A stretch of DNA of 64,000 bases, from assembly GCA_017577615.1 (NCBI GenBank), contig PKRE01000001.1, positions 883,274-947,273 of the forward strand, in the 5' to 3' direction. A model generated the notes under the pieces. The model did not search any database. It saw only the letters and a list, made by a program, of their open reading frames with translations, and had not been told where the DNA came from. Source of the stretch: Gammaproteobacteria bacterium. GTDB taxonomy: Bacteria; Pseudomonadota; Gammaproteobacteria; Steroidobacterales; Steroidobacteraceae. The position numbers were made by a program, and so were the translations under genes. This document shows positions 16,852 through 26,606 of the stretch, piece by piece; the first letter of the stretch is position 1; the number at the start of each line of letters is the position of its first letter.

Positions 16852-19170
16852 TCAGCGCCTCAAACCCCGCCACCACTCGCGCGCTCGCTCGCCGATCGAG
16901 TCGAACACGCCGACGTGGCAACCTGCGGCGGGCGTGAGCTGTGCATTGGCGGGCACGGGCATGAGGATCAAATCCTCGCCACAACCCGGTCTTGCCACAT
17001 GCCCGGTTTGAAACTCGATCCATTCTTCTTTGAGACTTTCCGGCATCGGCTCGCTCCACGAGGTCGTCTCGAGCGCGTTCATCACCCGCGCCCATACCGC
17101 CAGCGAGCCCGATGATCCCGTCAGCCCGGTCGGCGAGTTGTCGTCGTGGCCGATCCAGACGACCGCCAAGTGGCTGCCCGAAAAACCCGCAAACCACGCA
17201 TCGCGGTAATCGGAAGATGTCCCGGATTTGCCTGCCACGACAAGGTGGCTCGGCAGATAAGCCCATGCGCCGCGTCCGGTGCCGTGTGTCATGACGCGGA
17301 CGAGCATCTGATTGAGCTGATAGACGGCCTGCGGGTCGGCGACGGGTGTGACTTCGAGGCCGAACGCTTTGAGCGGTTTGCCTTCCTCGTCCAGCACCGC
17401 ACGCACGGCCCGCAGTCGCGTGTTGAAACCGCCGTTGGCCAGCGCGTTGTAGAGCTGCGCAACCTCGAAGGGGGACACATCGACAGCGCCGAGCAACACC
17501 GCAGGAAGCTGCGGCAGCGTGCGCTCCAGCCCGAGCTTCTGGAACTCACGAATGACTGCGTCGATGCCGATATCGAGTCCGAGCCGAACGGTGGCGAGAT
17601 TCAGCGACTGAGCCAGCGCGCGCACGAGCGGCACGGGCCCGTAGTACTCGTGAGAGATGTTCTGCGGACGCCAGACTTGCTTGTTCGATAGCCTGACTTC
17701 CACCGGAACATCCTCGACGATCGATGCGGCGTGGTAGCGTCCGGATTCGAGCGCAGCGAGATAGATGATCGGTTTGACGAGCGAGCCCATCGAGCGGCGG
17801 GCATCGAGCGCGCGATTGAAGCCCTCGAAGCTCGCATCGCGCCCGCCGACCATCGCAATCACCTCGCCGTTGTGCGGTCGGGTCACGACGATGACGCCTT
17901 CCAGCCTCTTGCTCGGATCCGGGCGCTTACGTGTCTTCTCGAGACGGTCGAGCTCCTGCACGAGAATGCGTTCCGCTTCGCTTTGCGCGTGCGGATTCAG
18001 GGTCGTGAAGATCTTGAGGCCTGCCTCCGTCAGGTCCTCCTCGCGGTAATCGCGACGCAACGTCCGTCGCACGAGATCGAGAAACGCGGGGTAATAGCTG
18101 CCCGAGCGCTCGCGCGAGCTCACGATCCCGAGCGGTCGGGCAGCGGCGCGCTCCGCTGCCGCTGCGTCGATGACGCCGTGCTGCGCCATCAACCTGAGCA
18201 CCAGGTCGCGACGCGCACGAGCACGTTCCGGGTGCCGCCGCGGATCGTAGTACGACGGACCGCGGACGATTGCCACCAACAGCGCCACCTCGTGCAGCTG
18301 CAGCTCAGCAACCGGCTTACCGAAATAGAACTGGCTCGCCAGACCGAAACCGTGAATGGCGCGACGACCGTCTTGCCCGAGATAAATCTCGTTGATGTAG
18401 GCGTTCATCAAGTCGCGCTTGTCGAAGTGCAGCTCAAGCAGCATGGCCATGACGGCTTCTTCAATCTTGCGCCCGAGCGTGCGTCGGCTGTCGAGGAAGT
18501 AGCTCTTGACGAGCTGTTGCGTGAGGGTGGAGCCGCCCTGTTGAATCTCGCCTGCGCGCAGGTTGACGAATGCAGCACGCAGAATCGCACCGAAGTCGAT
18601 ACCGTGATGCGAATCGAACTTGCGATCCTCCACGACCTTGAGTGCTGCGGGCAGAAGATCGGGCACCTCGTCGGGTCGCACGATCAGGCGATCCTCGCCA
18701 TGGATGGGGAAGATGCTGCCGATGAGCAGCGGATCGAGCCGGAAGATCGGCACTTGCTCCCCGCGACCGTTGCGGATGTCTTGGATGCCGCGCGAGGTGG
18801 CGACGATCACAATCCTTTGTGGCTCCTGCAGACCGTCCCAGAACTGGAAGCGCCGATTGATGAGCTCGATGCGATTGCCTGAACGCTTGTAGGTGCCGGG
18901 CACCTTGAGATCTTGCACGCTGCGATAGCCGAGCCGCTTGAGCTCGCGCTCGATGGCATCGGCGCTGTACGTGCTGCCGACATAGAGCTCTGTCGGCTCG
19001 GCATATACCTGCGCGGGCAGAGTCCAGCGGCGGCCTTCGAACTGGCGGATGATTGTGCGATCCAGGTGGAAGATCCACGCGAGCAGGCAGAGTAGGCCAA
19101 TACCGAAGACCAGCATGAGCCCGGTAAGGATCTGCCGTTTGATTCTCTTGGACAGTTTGGTGCGTCGCAT
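16852..19170 (-). CDS. mrcB: Bifunctional peptidoglycan synthase PBP1B
   Basis: Class A penicillin-binding protein, 772 residues. A basic N-terminus and one membrane helix (about 14-34) precede a UB2H-like region. The GT51 glycosyltransferase domain carries EDRKFDSHHGID (about 181) and GGSTLTQQLVK (about 212). The transpeptidase domain shows SLVK (about 463, catalytic Ser), SLN (about 522) and KSGT (about 648). All catalytic motifs are intact. VYAEPTELYVG and the UB2H-like stretch favour PBP1B over PBP1A. A TPR lipoprotein gene follows in the same transcript. Confidence 0.95.
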   Translation of the reverse strand: MRRTKLSKRIKRQILTGLMLVFGIGLLCLLAWIFHLDRTIIRQFEGRRWTLPAQVYAEPTELYVGSTYSADAIERELKRLGYRSVQDLKVPGTYKRSGNRIELINRRFQFWDGLQEPQRIVIVATSRGIQDIRNGRGEQVPIFRLDPLLIGSIFPIHGEDRLIVRPDEVPDLLPAALKVVEDRKFDSHHGIDFGAILRAAFVNLRAGEIQQGGSTLTQQLVKSYFLDSRRTLGRKIEEAVMAMLLELHFDKRDLMNAYINEIYLGQDGRRAIHGFGLASQFYFGKPVAELQLHEVALLVAIVRGPSYYDPRRHPERARARRDLVLRLMAQHGVIDAAAAERAAARPLGIVSSRERSGSYYPAFLDLVRRTLRRDYREEDLTEAGLKIFTTLNPHAQSEAERILVQELDRLEKTRKRPDPSKRLEGVIVVTRPHNGEVIAMVGGRDASFEGFNRALDARRSMGSLVKPIIYLAALESGRYHAASIVEDVPVEVRLSNKQVWRPQNISHEYYGPVPLVRALAQSLNLATVRLGLDIGIDAVIREFQKLGLERTLPQLPAVLLGAVDVSPFEVAQLYNALANGGFNTRLRAVRAVLDEEGKPLKAFGLEVTPVADPQAVYQLNQMLVRVMTHGTGRGAWAYLPSHLVVAGKSGTSSDYRDAWFAGFSGSHLAVVWIGHDDNSPTGLTGSSGSLAVWARVMNALETTSWSEPMPESLKEEWIEFQTGHVARPGCGEDLILMPVPANAQLTPAAGCHVGVFDSIGERAREWWRGLRR

Positions 19171-19271
19171 TCGGAGTCGAGCGTCCGCTCACACGCGCGC
19201 GCGGACGATTTGAAGATCTGCGTCTTGGCAAATCGCGCGTCGAAGTTTCTCAAACCTCGCAGTCGCGCGGG

Positions 19272-20723
19272 TCATTTTCTCCAAAAAGTTCTCGAGACGA
19301 GCACGAGCAGCGGAAAGACCTCGAGGCGTCCCAGCAGCATCGCGAGGATACAAATCCATTTGCCGGTCGCGCTGAGCGTTGTGAAGCTCGAGGCGACCTC
19401 CGCAAGCCCGGTGCCGGCATTCGTCATGCAGGCTGTGATCGCCGAGAACGCGGTCACCTGATCCTCGCCCGTCGCGATCAATGCGACCATTAGGACGCCA
19501 AAGGCCATGACGTAAACGGCAAAGAACCCCCACACGGCGTCGATGACACGCTTGTCGATCGCTTTGGCTCCCAGCTTGACCGGCAGTTCCGCGCTCGGGT
19601 GCACGAGCTGCGCGACCTCGCGCTGACCCTGCTTCCAGAGAAGTAGCCAGCGTACCACCTTCATGCCGCCCGAGGTCGATCCGGCGCAGCCGCCGATGAA
19701 CGCGGCCAGCATCAGAATGACGGGCAAGGCGCCCGGCCAGTGTGTGAAATCGTCTGTGACGAAGCCCGACGTGGTGTGCATCGAGACGGCGTGAAAGAGC
19801 GCCAAGCGCAATGCATCACCGGGCTCGTGGGTGTATCGCGTGAGCCAGAGAACGACGGTGTAACCAACGATCGCCACGCAGAGGATGGTGAGATAGGCGC
19901 GAAACTCCGGATCGCGGAAATAGCTGCTCAATTGCCGATACCGCCACGCAAGGAAGTGCAATGAGAAGTTCACCGCGCCGATGAACATGAAAATGACGGC
20001 CACCAGCTCTACGGCGGCGCTGTTGTAATACGCAAGGCTCGCATCACGCGTCGAGTTGCCGCCGGTGGAAACCGTCGTGAATGCGTGCGCGATGGCATCA
20101 AAGGTCGACATGCCTGCAAGGCGATACGCGATCGCGCAGGCGATCGTCACCGCCACATAGATGATCCAAAGCGCCTTTGCGGTTTCCGTGATACGAGGTG
20201 TCAGCTTGGCATCCTTGACCGGTCCGGGTGTTTCGGCCCGTAGGAGCTGCATGCCACCCACTCCGAGCATGGGCAAGAGCGCGACTGCCAGAACCACGAT
20301 GCCGATGCCGCCCAGCCATTCGATTTGACTGCGGTAATAGAGAACCGAGATCGGCAGCGCCTCGAGCCGCGGGAAGATGATCGCGCCGGTGGTCGTGAAG
20401 CCAGAAACTGCCTCGAAGACCGCGTCGGTGACGCTCATGTCCAAGCGACTGGAGAGCAATAGCGGCGCAGCACCCGCGATGCCGAGCACGATCCAGAACA
20501 AGGCGACCACGAGAAAACCGTCACGCAGCCTGAGCTCGCGCTCCTGCTTGCGCACTGGCCACCAAACCAATGCGCCGAGGACGGCGAGCGCGATGAAGGC
20601 TTGCAAAAAGGGTTGCCAGTTACCGTCCTTGTAGTACAGCCCCACCGCCATTGGCGGCAGCATCGTGAGGCTGAAGAGCATCAACAACAGCCCGAGAATG
20701 CGCTGGACGGTGAGGAAATTCAT
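19272..20723 (-). CDS. trkH: Trk potassium uptake channel subunit TrkH
   Basis: K+-translocating membrane protein, 483 residues, the same length as E. coli TrkH. The selectivity-filter region GFTTTGA (first P-loop), FTTVSTGGNST (second), MHTTSGF (third) and NAGTGLA (fourth) are all present, as is GGCAGSTSGGMKV. I start at the ATG at 20723 (MNFLTVQRILG), since the longer version adds Arg/Pro-rich sequence unlike the family. It lies 106 bp after trkA. Confidence 0.95.
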   Translation of the reverse strand: MNFLTVQRILGLLLMLFSLTMLPPMAVGLYYKDGNWQPFLQAFIALAVLGALVWWPVRKQERELRLRDGFLVVALFWIVLGIAGAAPLLLSSRLDMSVTDAVFEAVSGFTTTGAIIFPRLEALPISVLYYRSQIEWLGGIGIVVLAVALLPMLGVGGMQLLRAETPGPVKDAKLTPRITETAKALWIIYVAVTIACAIAYRLAGMSTFDAIAHAFTTVSTGGNSTRDASLAYYNSAAVELVAVIFMFIGAVNFSLHFLAWRYRQLSSYFRDPEFRAYLTILCVAIVGYTVVLWLTRYTHEPGDALRLALFHAVSMHTTSGFVTDDFTHWPGALPVILMLAAFIGGCAGSTSGGMKVVRWLLLWKQGQREVAQLVHPSAELPVKLGAKAIDKRVIDAVWGFFAVYVMAFGVLMVALIATGEDQVTAFSAITACMTNAGTGLAEVASSFTTLSATGKWICILAMLLGRLEVFPLLVLVSRTFWRK

Positions 20724-20829
20724 GTGAGCGGGTTGCTGGGTGCGCGGCGCTGGGCGGCAAGAGGCTCCGGACCGAGGCATTGCGTGCACGCCGCCGCGCC
20801 GGCGAGCGTGCGGCGCTCACCGCTTTGCT

Positions 20830-22227
20830 TCATCTCCTCTTCCTCCTTCTCCGCCTCGGAATGTCGAAGAGCCGCTCCACCGCTTCGATCTGGCGGCGAT
20901 CGGTCAGGAAGAGGATCACGTGGTCGCCGCGTTCGATCACGGTGTCGTGATGCGCGATGAGCACCTCGTCGCCACGCACCAATGCGCCGATCGTCGTGCC
21001 TTCCGGCAAGTCGATGTCTTGGATGCGCTTGCCGATGACGAGGCTTTCACCGGGCGTGCCGTGGGCAATCGTTTCGAGCGCTTCGGCTGCGCCACGACGC
21101 AGCGAGTGGACGCGCACGACGTCGCCGCGACGTACGTGCGCGAGCAACGAGCCGATCGTGACTTGCTGAGGCGACAGCGCAATGTCGATCGAGCCGCTTT
21201 CCACGAGCTCGGCGTACGCCGGACGATTGATGAGCGCCATCACTTTGTGACAGCCGAGGCGCTTCGCGAGCATGGCCGAAAGGATGTTCGCTTCCTCGGC
21301 GTTCGTAACGGCAACGAACACATCGGCGCTGTCAATGTTCTCCTCCAGCAAGAGCTCCTCGTCGGCCGCATCGCCGTTCAGCACGATGGAGTTGACGAGC
21401 CGCTCTGAGATCTTGCGCGCGCGCCGTGGGTCACGCTCGATGACCTTCACTTGATGCTCGAGCTCCAGCCGTTTTGCGAGACGAAAGCCGATGTTCCCAC
21501 CGCCGGCGATGACGATGCGACGAACGGGACCCTCGAGCCGCTGCAGCTCGCTCATGACGAGACGGATGTCCTCCGTGGCTGCGATGAAGAACACCTCGTC
21601 TCCGTGCTCGATGACGGTATCGCCCTCTGGCTTGATGCTGCGGTCGCCGCGGTAAATCGCCGCGACACGCGCATCGTGACCCTTGAGGTGTGATCTGAGC
21701 TGCTTCAACTGTTGGCCGACGAGCGCTCCACCTTTGGATGCCTGCACGCCAACGAGCCGCACGCGCCCGTCAGCGAAATCGAGCACCTGCAGCGCGCCTG
21801 GGTGCTCGATCAATCGCACCACATGATCGGTCACGAGCTGCTCGGGGCTGATCGTCACATCGACACTGAATGCCCGGCCTTCTCCGCCGAACAGCTCGGC
21901 GTGACGCGTGTAATCGGCGGAGCGGATTCGTGCGATGCGCGTGGCGTCTTTGTTGAACAAGGTCGCGACGATCTGGCACGCGACCATGTTGACCTCATCG
22001 CTGTTCGTGAGCGCGATGATGATGTCGGCTTCGCGCGCGCCGCAGGCATCGAGCGTGCTGGGGTAGGCTGCGTGGCCTACGACCGTACGAATATCGAGCC
22101 GATCCTGCAGATCGCGCAGCGTCTCGTCATTCACATCGACGACCGTTACCTCGTTCGCCTCTTCGCGTGCGAGGTGGTATGCAGCCGTTCTCCCGACTTG
22201 GCCAGCACCGAGGATGATGATTCTCAT
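20830..22227 (-). CDS. trkA: Trk system potassium uptake regulator TrkA
   Basis: Peripheral NAD-binding regulator of TrkH, 465 residues. It has two RCK_N Rossmann units, starting with IIILGAGQVGRTAA (residue 3) and IVIAGGGNIGFRLAKRL (about 232), each followed by an RCK_C domain. Acidic NAD-ribose positions (VVDVND, VIERDP) are present. The very C-terminus is a run of Arg/Lys. It is upstream of trkH on the same strand and downstream of uvrD, from which it is separated by a heptad-repeat palindrome. Confidence 0.96.
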   Translation of the reverse strand: MRIIILGAGQVGRTAAYHLAREEANEVTVVDVNDETLRDLQDRLDIRTVVGHAAYPSTLDACGAREADIIIALTNSDEVNMVACQIVATLFNKDATRIARIRSADYTRHAELFGGEGRAFSVDVTISPEQLVTDHVVRLIEHPGALQVLDFADGRVRLVGVQASKGGALVGQQLKQLRSHLKGHDARVAAIYRGDRSIKPEGDTVIEHGDEVFFIAATEDIRLVMSELQRLEGPVRRIVIAGGGNIGFRLAKRLELEHQVKVIERDPRRARKISERLVNSIVLNGDAADEELLLEENIDSADVFVAVTNAEEANILSAMLAKRLGCHKVMALINRPAYAELVESGSIDIALSPQQVTIGSLLAHVRRGDVVRVHSLRRGAAEALETIAHGTPGESLVIGKRIQDIDLPEGTTIGALVRGDEVLIAHHDTVIERGDHVILFLTDRRQIEAVERLFDIPRRRRRKRR

Positions 22228-22229
22228 GT

Positions 22230-22332
22230 GGGGCTTTGGGCTTTGGCCGCTGGGCGCTGGCTCGAAGAAGGGCCTGGAAGCCCATTACTGCCCCATGCCA
22301 GGGGCCCAGAGCCCAGTGCCCGGCTGCCAGCT
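22230..22332. repeat. Heptad-repeat palindrome between uvrD and trkA
   Basis: The whole uvrD-trkA gap is filled by this element. The left arm contains two TTTGG(G/C)C steps followed by GCTGGGC and GCTGGCT; the right arm (from about 22300) contains AGAGCCC and AGTGCCC. The arms are partly complementary and flank about 40 bp. There is no T-tract next to it. Confidence 0.7.
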
Positions 22333-22333
22333 T

Positions 22334-24490
22334 TCATACCGGCTCCAAGTTGGCGTACGCCACCATCAGCCATTTGGTGCCCTGGGTCTCGAAGTTGACC
22401 TGCACACGCGCATGGCTGCCCTGGCCTTCGAGGCTCAGGATCACGCCTTCGCCGAATTTTCCGTGTCGTACCCGTTGACCGAGCCGCATTCCGCCAAAGG
22501 TGCTGTCGTCCTCCATGCCATGCCGCGACGGCGTGTAGATCGGCCGTGACACTTGGATGCGTGGCCGAATCTCTTCGATCAGCTCGCTGGGAATCTCGCT
22601 GATGAAACGCGAGGGCGTGCCGTAGCTGTCTATGCCGTGCATGCGGCGCTGCTCCGCGTAGGTCAAATAGAGCTGCTTCATCGCGCGAGTGATGCCGACG
22701 TAACACAGCCGCCGCTCCTCTTCGAGCCCCTCGAGGTCGGTCGTCGAACGAGAGTGGGGGAAGAGTCCATCTTCCAATCCGCACAGGAACACCACCGGAA
22801 ACTCCAGGCCTTTAGCGGCATGCAGCGTCATCATTTGCACGCTGTCTTCCCACGCGTCGGCTTGCTGCTCGCCGGATTCCAGCACGGCATGCGCGAGAAA
22901 GCCTGCCAGCGGTGGCAGGTCGCTTTCCGGCTCCACCTCGAAGCCGCGCGCGGCGCTCACGAGCTCGTTCAAGTTCTCGATACGCGCCGCGCCGCGCTCG
23001 CTGCGATCTTGTTGGTAATACGGAATCAAACCGCTCGCTTGAATGACGTGATCCACCTGCTCGTGCAGCGGCAAGTTGCGTGTCTCGCGGTCGAGCCGCT
23101 CGATGAGCTGCATGAAGGCGTGCAAGCTTTGGCCGGCACGGGTGCCCAGCTCAGCGATGCAGGCGCCTGCTGCCTCCCACAACGTGCAGGCGTTCGCGCG
23201 GGCATAGTTGCGCACGACGTCCATGCTCTTCACGCCAATGCCGCGCGGCGGCAGATTCACGACGCGCTCGAAGGATGCGTCGTCATGGCGACTGAAGACG
23301 AGCCGCAAGTACGCGAGCGCGTCCTTGACCTCCGCGCGCTCGAAGAAGCGCAGACCTCCGTACACGCGGTAGGGAATGCGGGCGGACAACAGTGCCTCTT
23401 CGAACGCACGGGATTGCGCGTTCGAGCGATAAAGAATGGCGCAATCGCTCCGTCGGCCCCCGTGTTGCGTCCACTCGCGGATGCGGTTGACCACGAAGTC
23501 GGCTTCGTCGCGCTCGTTGAACGCCACGTAGAGCTTGATGGGCTCACCGCGCTCGCCGCTGGTCCACAGATTCTTACCCAGGCGACTGCTGTTGTGGCTG
23601 ATCAACGCGTTGGCGGCATCCAGGATGTTGCCGGTCGAGCGATAGTTCTGCTCGAGTCGAAACAGCTGCGCGTGCGGATAGTCGCGGCGGAATTGCTGTA
23701 GGTTCTCCACCCGTGCGCCGCGCCAGCGATAGATCGACTGATCGTCGTCGCCGACGGCGAACGGGAAACCGTCCTTGCCCACGAGCAGCTTCAACCATTC
23801 ATATTGGATGGTGTTCGTATCCTGGAACTCGTCGATCAGCACGTGGCGGAAGCGAGTGCGATAGTGCGCGAGCAGTTCGGGCTGGTCGCGCCACAGCTCG
23901 AAGGCGCGCAAGAGCAGCTCGGCGAAATCGAGCGTGCCGCTGCGGTCGCAGTGTTCCTGATACGCCTCATACAGACGGATGAGCTGACGACGCGTCGGAT
24001 CACCCTCGTGCTTCAAGTGGTGCGGGCGCAGCCCCTCGTCCTTGCGGGCATTGATGAACCACATGACCTCCTTCGGCACCCAGCGTGCCTCGTCGAGGTT
24101 GAGGGATTTCAAGACTCGGCGGATGGCTCGCATTTGATCTTCCGCGTCCATGACCTGGAAGGCCTGCGGCAAATTCGCTTCGCGCCAATGCAGACGCAGC
24201 AGCCGATGCGCGATGCCGTGAAAGGTGCCGATCCAAAGCGGCGCGCGCTGCAGCCCGAGCAAGGATTCGATACGCCCGCGCATCTCGCCTGCGGCCTTGT
24301 TCGTGAACGTCACGGCGAGAATGCTGTGCGGCGAGACGCGCTCGACCTGCACGAGCCAGGCGACCCGGTGTGTGAGCACACGAGTCTTGCCGCTGCCGGC
24401 ACCTGCCAAGACCAGCGTGGGCGCCAAGGGCGAGGTGACAGCTGCGCGTTGAGCGTCGTTCAGGCCATTCAGAATCGGCGAAAGATCCAT
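22334..24490 (-). CDS. uvrD: DNA helicase II UvrD
   Basis: SF1A 3'-5' helicase for nucleotide excision and mismatch repair, 718 residues (E. coli 720). Motifs in order: Walker A GAGSGKTRVLTHR (about 31), DEFQDTN, GDDDQSIYRWRGA, QNYRS, TLHAAKGLEFPVVFL and VGITRA. The C-terminal Tudor-like end (GEGVILSLEGQG...VNFE) is typical of UvrD. The frame stays open far upstream, but MDLSPILNGLNDAQRAAV at 24490 is the family N-terminus, and the extension is only antisense to the next gene. Confidence 0.97.
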   Translation of the reverse strand: MDLSPILNGLNDAQRAAVTSPLAPTLVLAGAGSGKTRVLTHRVAWLVQVERVSPHSILAVTFTNKAAGEMRGRIESLLGLQRAPLWIGTFHGIAHRLLRLHWREANLPQAFQVMDAEDQMRAIRRVLKSLNLDEARWVPKEVMWFINARKDEGLRPHHLKHEGDPTRRQLIRLYEAYQEHCDRSGTLDFAELLLRAFELWRDQPELLAHYRTRFRHVLIDEFQDTNTIQYEWLKLLVGKDGFPFAVGDDDQSIYRWRGARVENLQQFRRDYPHAQLFRLEQNYRSTGNILDAANALISHNSSRLGKNLWTSGERGEPIKLYVAFNERDEADFVVNRIREWTQHGGRRSDCAILYRSNAQSRAFEEALLSARIPYRVYGGLRFFERAEVKDALAYLRLVFSRHDDASFERVVNLPPRGIGVKSMDVVRNYARANACTLWEAAGACIAELGTRAGQSLHAFMQLIERLDRETRNLPLHEQVDHVIQASGLIPYYQQDRSERGAARIENLNELVSAARGFEVEPESDLPPLAGFLAHAVLESGEQQADAWEDSVQMMTLHAAKGLEFPVVFLCGLEDGLFPHSRSTTDLEGLEEERRLCYVGITRAMKQLYLTYAEQRRMHGIDSYGTPSRFISEIPSELIEEIRPRIQVSRPIYTPSRHGMEDDSTFGGMRLGQRVRHGKFGEGVILSLEGQGSHARVQVNFETQGTKWLMVAYANLEPV

Positions 24491-24522
24491 CAGCCAATTG
24501 TATTCGGTAGACGCCGGCTCCA

Positions 24523-24557
24523 CGAGCCTAGGAGCCCGGGGTCCGGGGGCCGCGCGG
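24523..24557. repeat. Short heptad repeat upstream of uvrD
   Basis: GAGCCTA, GGAGCCC, GGGGTCC, GGGGGCC occur in 7-bp steps in the divergent gap between uvrD and the lipoprotein gene. Only one arm is clear here; it resembles single arms of the palindromes elsewhere in the window. Confidence 0.5.
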
Positions 24558-24625
24558 CCTGCACTTCCGGTATTCTTGGAGCAGCGATCGCAGCAATCGA
24601 AGTGGCGAAATTCAGCGGAGGTCCG

Positions 24626-25366
24626 ATGCAAGGCTCGCATGCTGTGCGGCGCGTCGCGTGGTCGATCTTGCTTGCAGCGGCTGCGGCATGCTCGCGAGCG
24701 CCGCAGCCAGCGGCACCCGACGCAACTGACCCGGCGCCGGCCGCCGACGCTGGCGAAGATACGCTGCCGTGGGAATCGAGCCTCGCGATGAAGCGCGGAG
24801 TCATCACGCTCGGCGAGGACCGCTCGACTTTCGTGCCGTGCCAGGCCGAGCAGGAGCTCTGGGTGCTCGATCAATCGCCCAACCAGATCACGCAAAGTCT
24901 CATCGAGGAGGAACAGACTGCGCCCGTTTCGATGTACATCGAGGCCTACGGCGAGCGCGCTCCTGCGCAGGACGTTCCGGAAGCAGCCGGATTCGATGGC
25001 GTGTTCGTGCTCGAGGAGATCCTGTATGCGAGCGTGGTGAACGACACCCGCGGCTGCGACGAGGCGGATGCCGCCTATGTGGTTCACGCGCGCGGCAACG
25101 AGCCTTTCTGGTCGATCGAGGTGCGGGACGCAGAGATGGTCTTTCACCAACCTGAAGGACCACAAGAGATCGTGTTTCACGATCCGCAAACGGTCAACGC
25201 CGAAGGTGCTGTACAGTACGACGCTCGCACTGCACAGCATCGAATCGAGCTCATGGTGTATACGCAACCGTGTCGGGATTCGATGTCCGGCGAGTACTTC
25301 GCCTTCACGGCACGGGCAGTGTTGGATGGCCGCGAGCTCAACGGATGCGCGCGGGTGGGGAGATGA
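24626..25366 (+). CDS. Putative lipoprotein with NEPFW motif (COG3650-like)
   Basis: The signal peptide ends in LLAAAAAC (Cys about residue 22), so this should be a lipoprotein; an Ala/Pro-rich linker follows. Two halves can be seen: an N-terminal part with a CQAEQELW segment and a C-terminal part starting ARGNEPFWSIEV (about 151), a signature I associate with the COG3650 group of uncharacterised envelope proteins. Four cysteines could form disulfides. The ATG at 24626 has GGAGG five bases upstream; earlier in-frame sequence is antisense to uvrD. The 3' end overlaps the convergent VanZ-like gene by 29 bp. Function unknown. Confidence 0.75.
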   Translation: MQGSHAVRRVAWSILLAAAAACSRAPQPAAPDATDPAPAADAGEDTLPWESSLAMKRGVITLGEDRSTFVPCQAEQELWVLDQSPNQITQSLIEEEQTAPVSMYIEAYGERAPAQDVPEAAGFDGVFVLEEILYASVVNDTRGCDEADAAYVVHARGNEPFWSIEVRDAEMVFHQPEGPQEIVFHDPQTVNAEGAVQYDARTAQHRIELMVYTQPCRDSMSGEYFAFTARAVLDGRELNGCARVGR

Positions 25367-26537
25367 CGACGGCGCGCCGTGCACGTTTTCTTTCGATCGC
25401 TCGCAAGAGCAAGCCTATTCCCAGCACGAGAACCGGCGCGGTAATCGAACCGCTCCGATGAGGCAGCCATAGCTGTGCGATTTCGATCGCCAGCGCAGTG
25501 CCGACCGCAAGCGCAATGGCGAGGTTGATCGCCGCACCTGCCTCCCGCAGCAGCCACAGCAATGCGGTGAGCAGGAACAGACGCCCCAAGATGCTCCAAT
25601 CGATCGCGCTCAACCCACCAGCCTCAATCCAGGCACGAAACGGCCAAAGGTCGAAGGATGTCGCGCGGCTCGTGAGCTCGAACGGCGCGAGCTCTTCGAT
25701 GACGAGCACGGCAGTAAGTGCGACCAGCAGGAATGCTCGCTGCGCCTGAATCGTCATGCGGTGCATGATCACCAGCGCCGGCAGTAACAGAAGCAGCGCC
25801 AACAGCTCGTTGACCACCAAGGTTTGAGTCGCGATGAGCAATTGCCCCGTCAGCACTGCGGCGATCACGATCAGTAGCGCTTCGAGACGCCGCGTACGGC
25901 GCACGAGCGCACCGATTGCATGCCCGATGACGAGCCAGCGGACGAGATCCGCGAGAACGGATCCAGCATCCCACTGTGGCGCAAAGAGCGGCTGCAACGC
26001 CGTCTTCAGCTTGCCGAGGTCCACTTCCAGCAGGAATGGCGCGAAGCGCGCCAATAACCACACCACCAGGACGAGCGCCGCACCAGGATCGCGGTGCGGT
26101 GCCTCCTCGCGCGCAGGAATGTGCATCAACCCGGCAACGGCGCGCCAGGCAACGCCGCCGAGCGCACCGATCGACGCACCGAGCGTGTTCAAGGCGAGAT
26201 CCTTGAGGCTCGGCACGCGCACCGAAACATAAACCTGCGCTATCTCGATGCACAGCGAGAACAGCGCGCCGAGCAATGGCGCAGCGAGCAGCGCGATGCG
26301 ACGACGCAGCCGCGTCGTGAGCCAGAGGTACAGACAAAACCCGAGCGGCAGATAGAGCAGCACGTTCGCGATGCGATCGCTGCGATCAGCACGTGCCCAG
26401 GACAGTTGCTCGAGCGCTTTCAGGACGCCGCCTTCTATCGCGTCCGGTTTGAAGTTGAACGGATACAACGAGCCGTACGCGATGAGCACGGCGACTGCCG
26501 CGAGCAGCCACGGAATCAGAGACCGTGTGCGTGGCAT
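25338..26537 (-). CDS. VanZ-like family membrane protein
   Basis: Membrane protein of 399 residues with about ten hydrophobic helices. The first half shows the VanZ pattern YGSLYPFNF, IANVLLYLPLGFCLYL, then EIAQVYVSVRVPSLKDLALNTLGA. A degenerate copy of the last part occurs near the C-terminus (AIEIAQLWLPHRSGSITAPV), so the protein may be an internal duplication. VanZ confers low-level teicoplanin resistance in enterococci, but most chromosomal homologues have no known role. The gene follows ctaB by 69 bp in reverse order on the same strand. Confidence 0.8.
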   Translation of the reverse strand: MPRTRSLIPWLLAAVAVLIAYGSLYPFNFKPDAIEGGVLKALEQLSWARADRSDRIANVLLYLPLGFCLYLWLTTRLRRRIALLAAPLLGALFSLCIEIAQVYVSVRVPSLKDLALNTLGASIGALGGVAWRAVAGLMHIPAREEAPHRDPGAALVLVVWLLARFAPFLLEVDLGKLKTALQPLFAPQWDAGSVLADLVRWLVIGHAIGALVRRTRRLEALLIVIAAVLTGQLLIATQTLVVNELLALLLLLPALVIMHRMTIQAQRAFLLVALTAVLVIEELAPFELTSRATSFDLWPFRAWIEAGGLSAIDWSILGRLFLLTALLWLLREAGAAINLAIALAVGTALAIEIAQLWLPHRSGSITAPVLVLGIGLLLRAIERKRARRAVVISPPARIR

Positions 26538-26606
26538 CGTGGCGCGAAGGGTAGAGAACCGAAGCGTGTTGGCCGGAAACGGGACACTGAATGTATCCGT
26601 CCGTGG

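Noticed and set aside
17731..18882. 383-residue plus-strand open frame
   Set aside because: Entirely antisense to mrcB, whose catalytic motifs are intact.
22553..23701. 382-residue plus-strand open frame
   Set aside because: Antisense to uvrD; no family features.
24491..25384. N-terminal extension of uvrD
   Set aside because: The family N-terminus is at 24490 and the extension is antisense to a lipoprotein gene that has its own ribosome-binding site.
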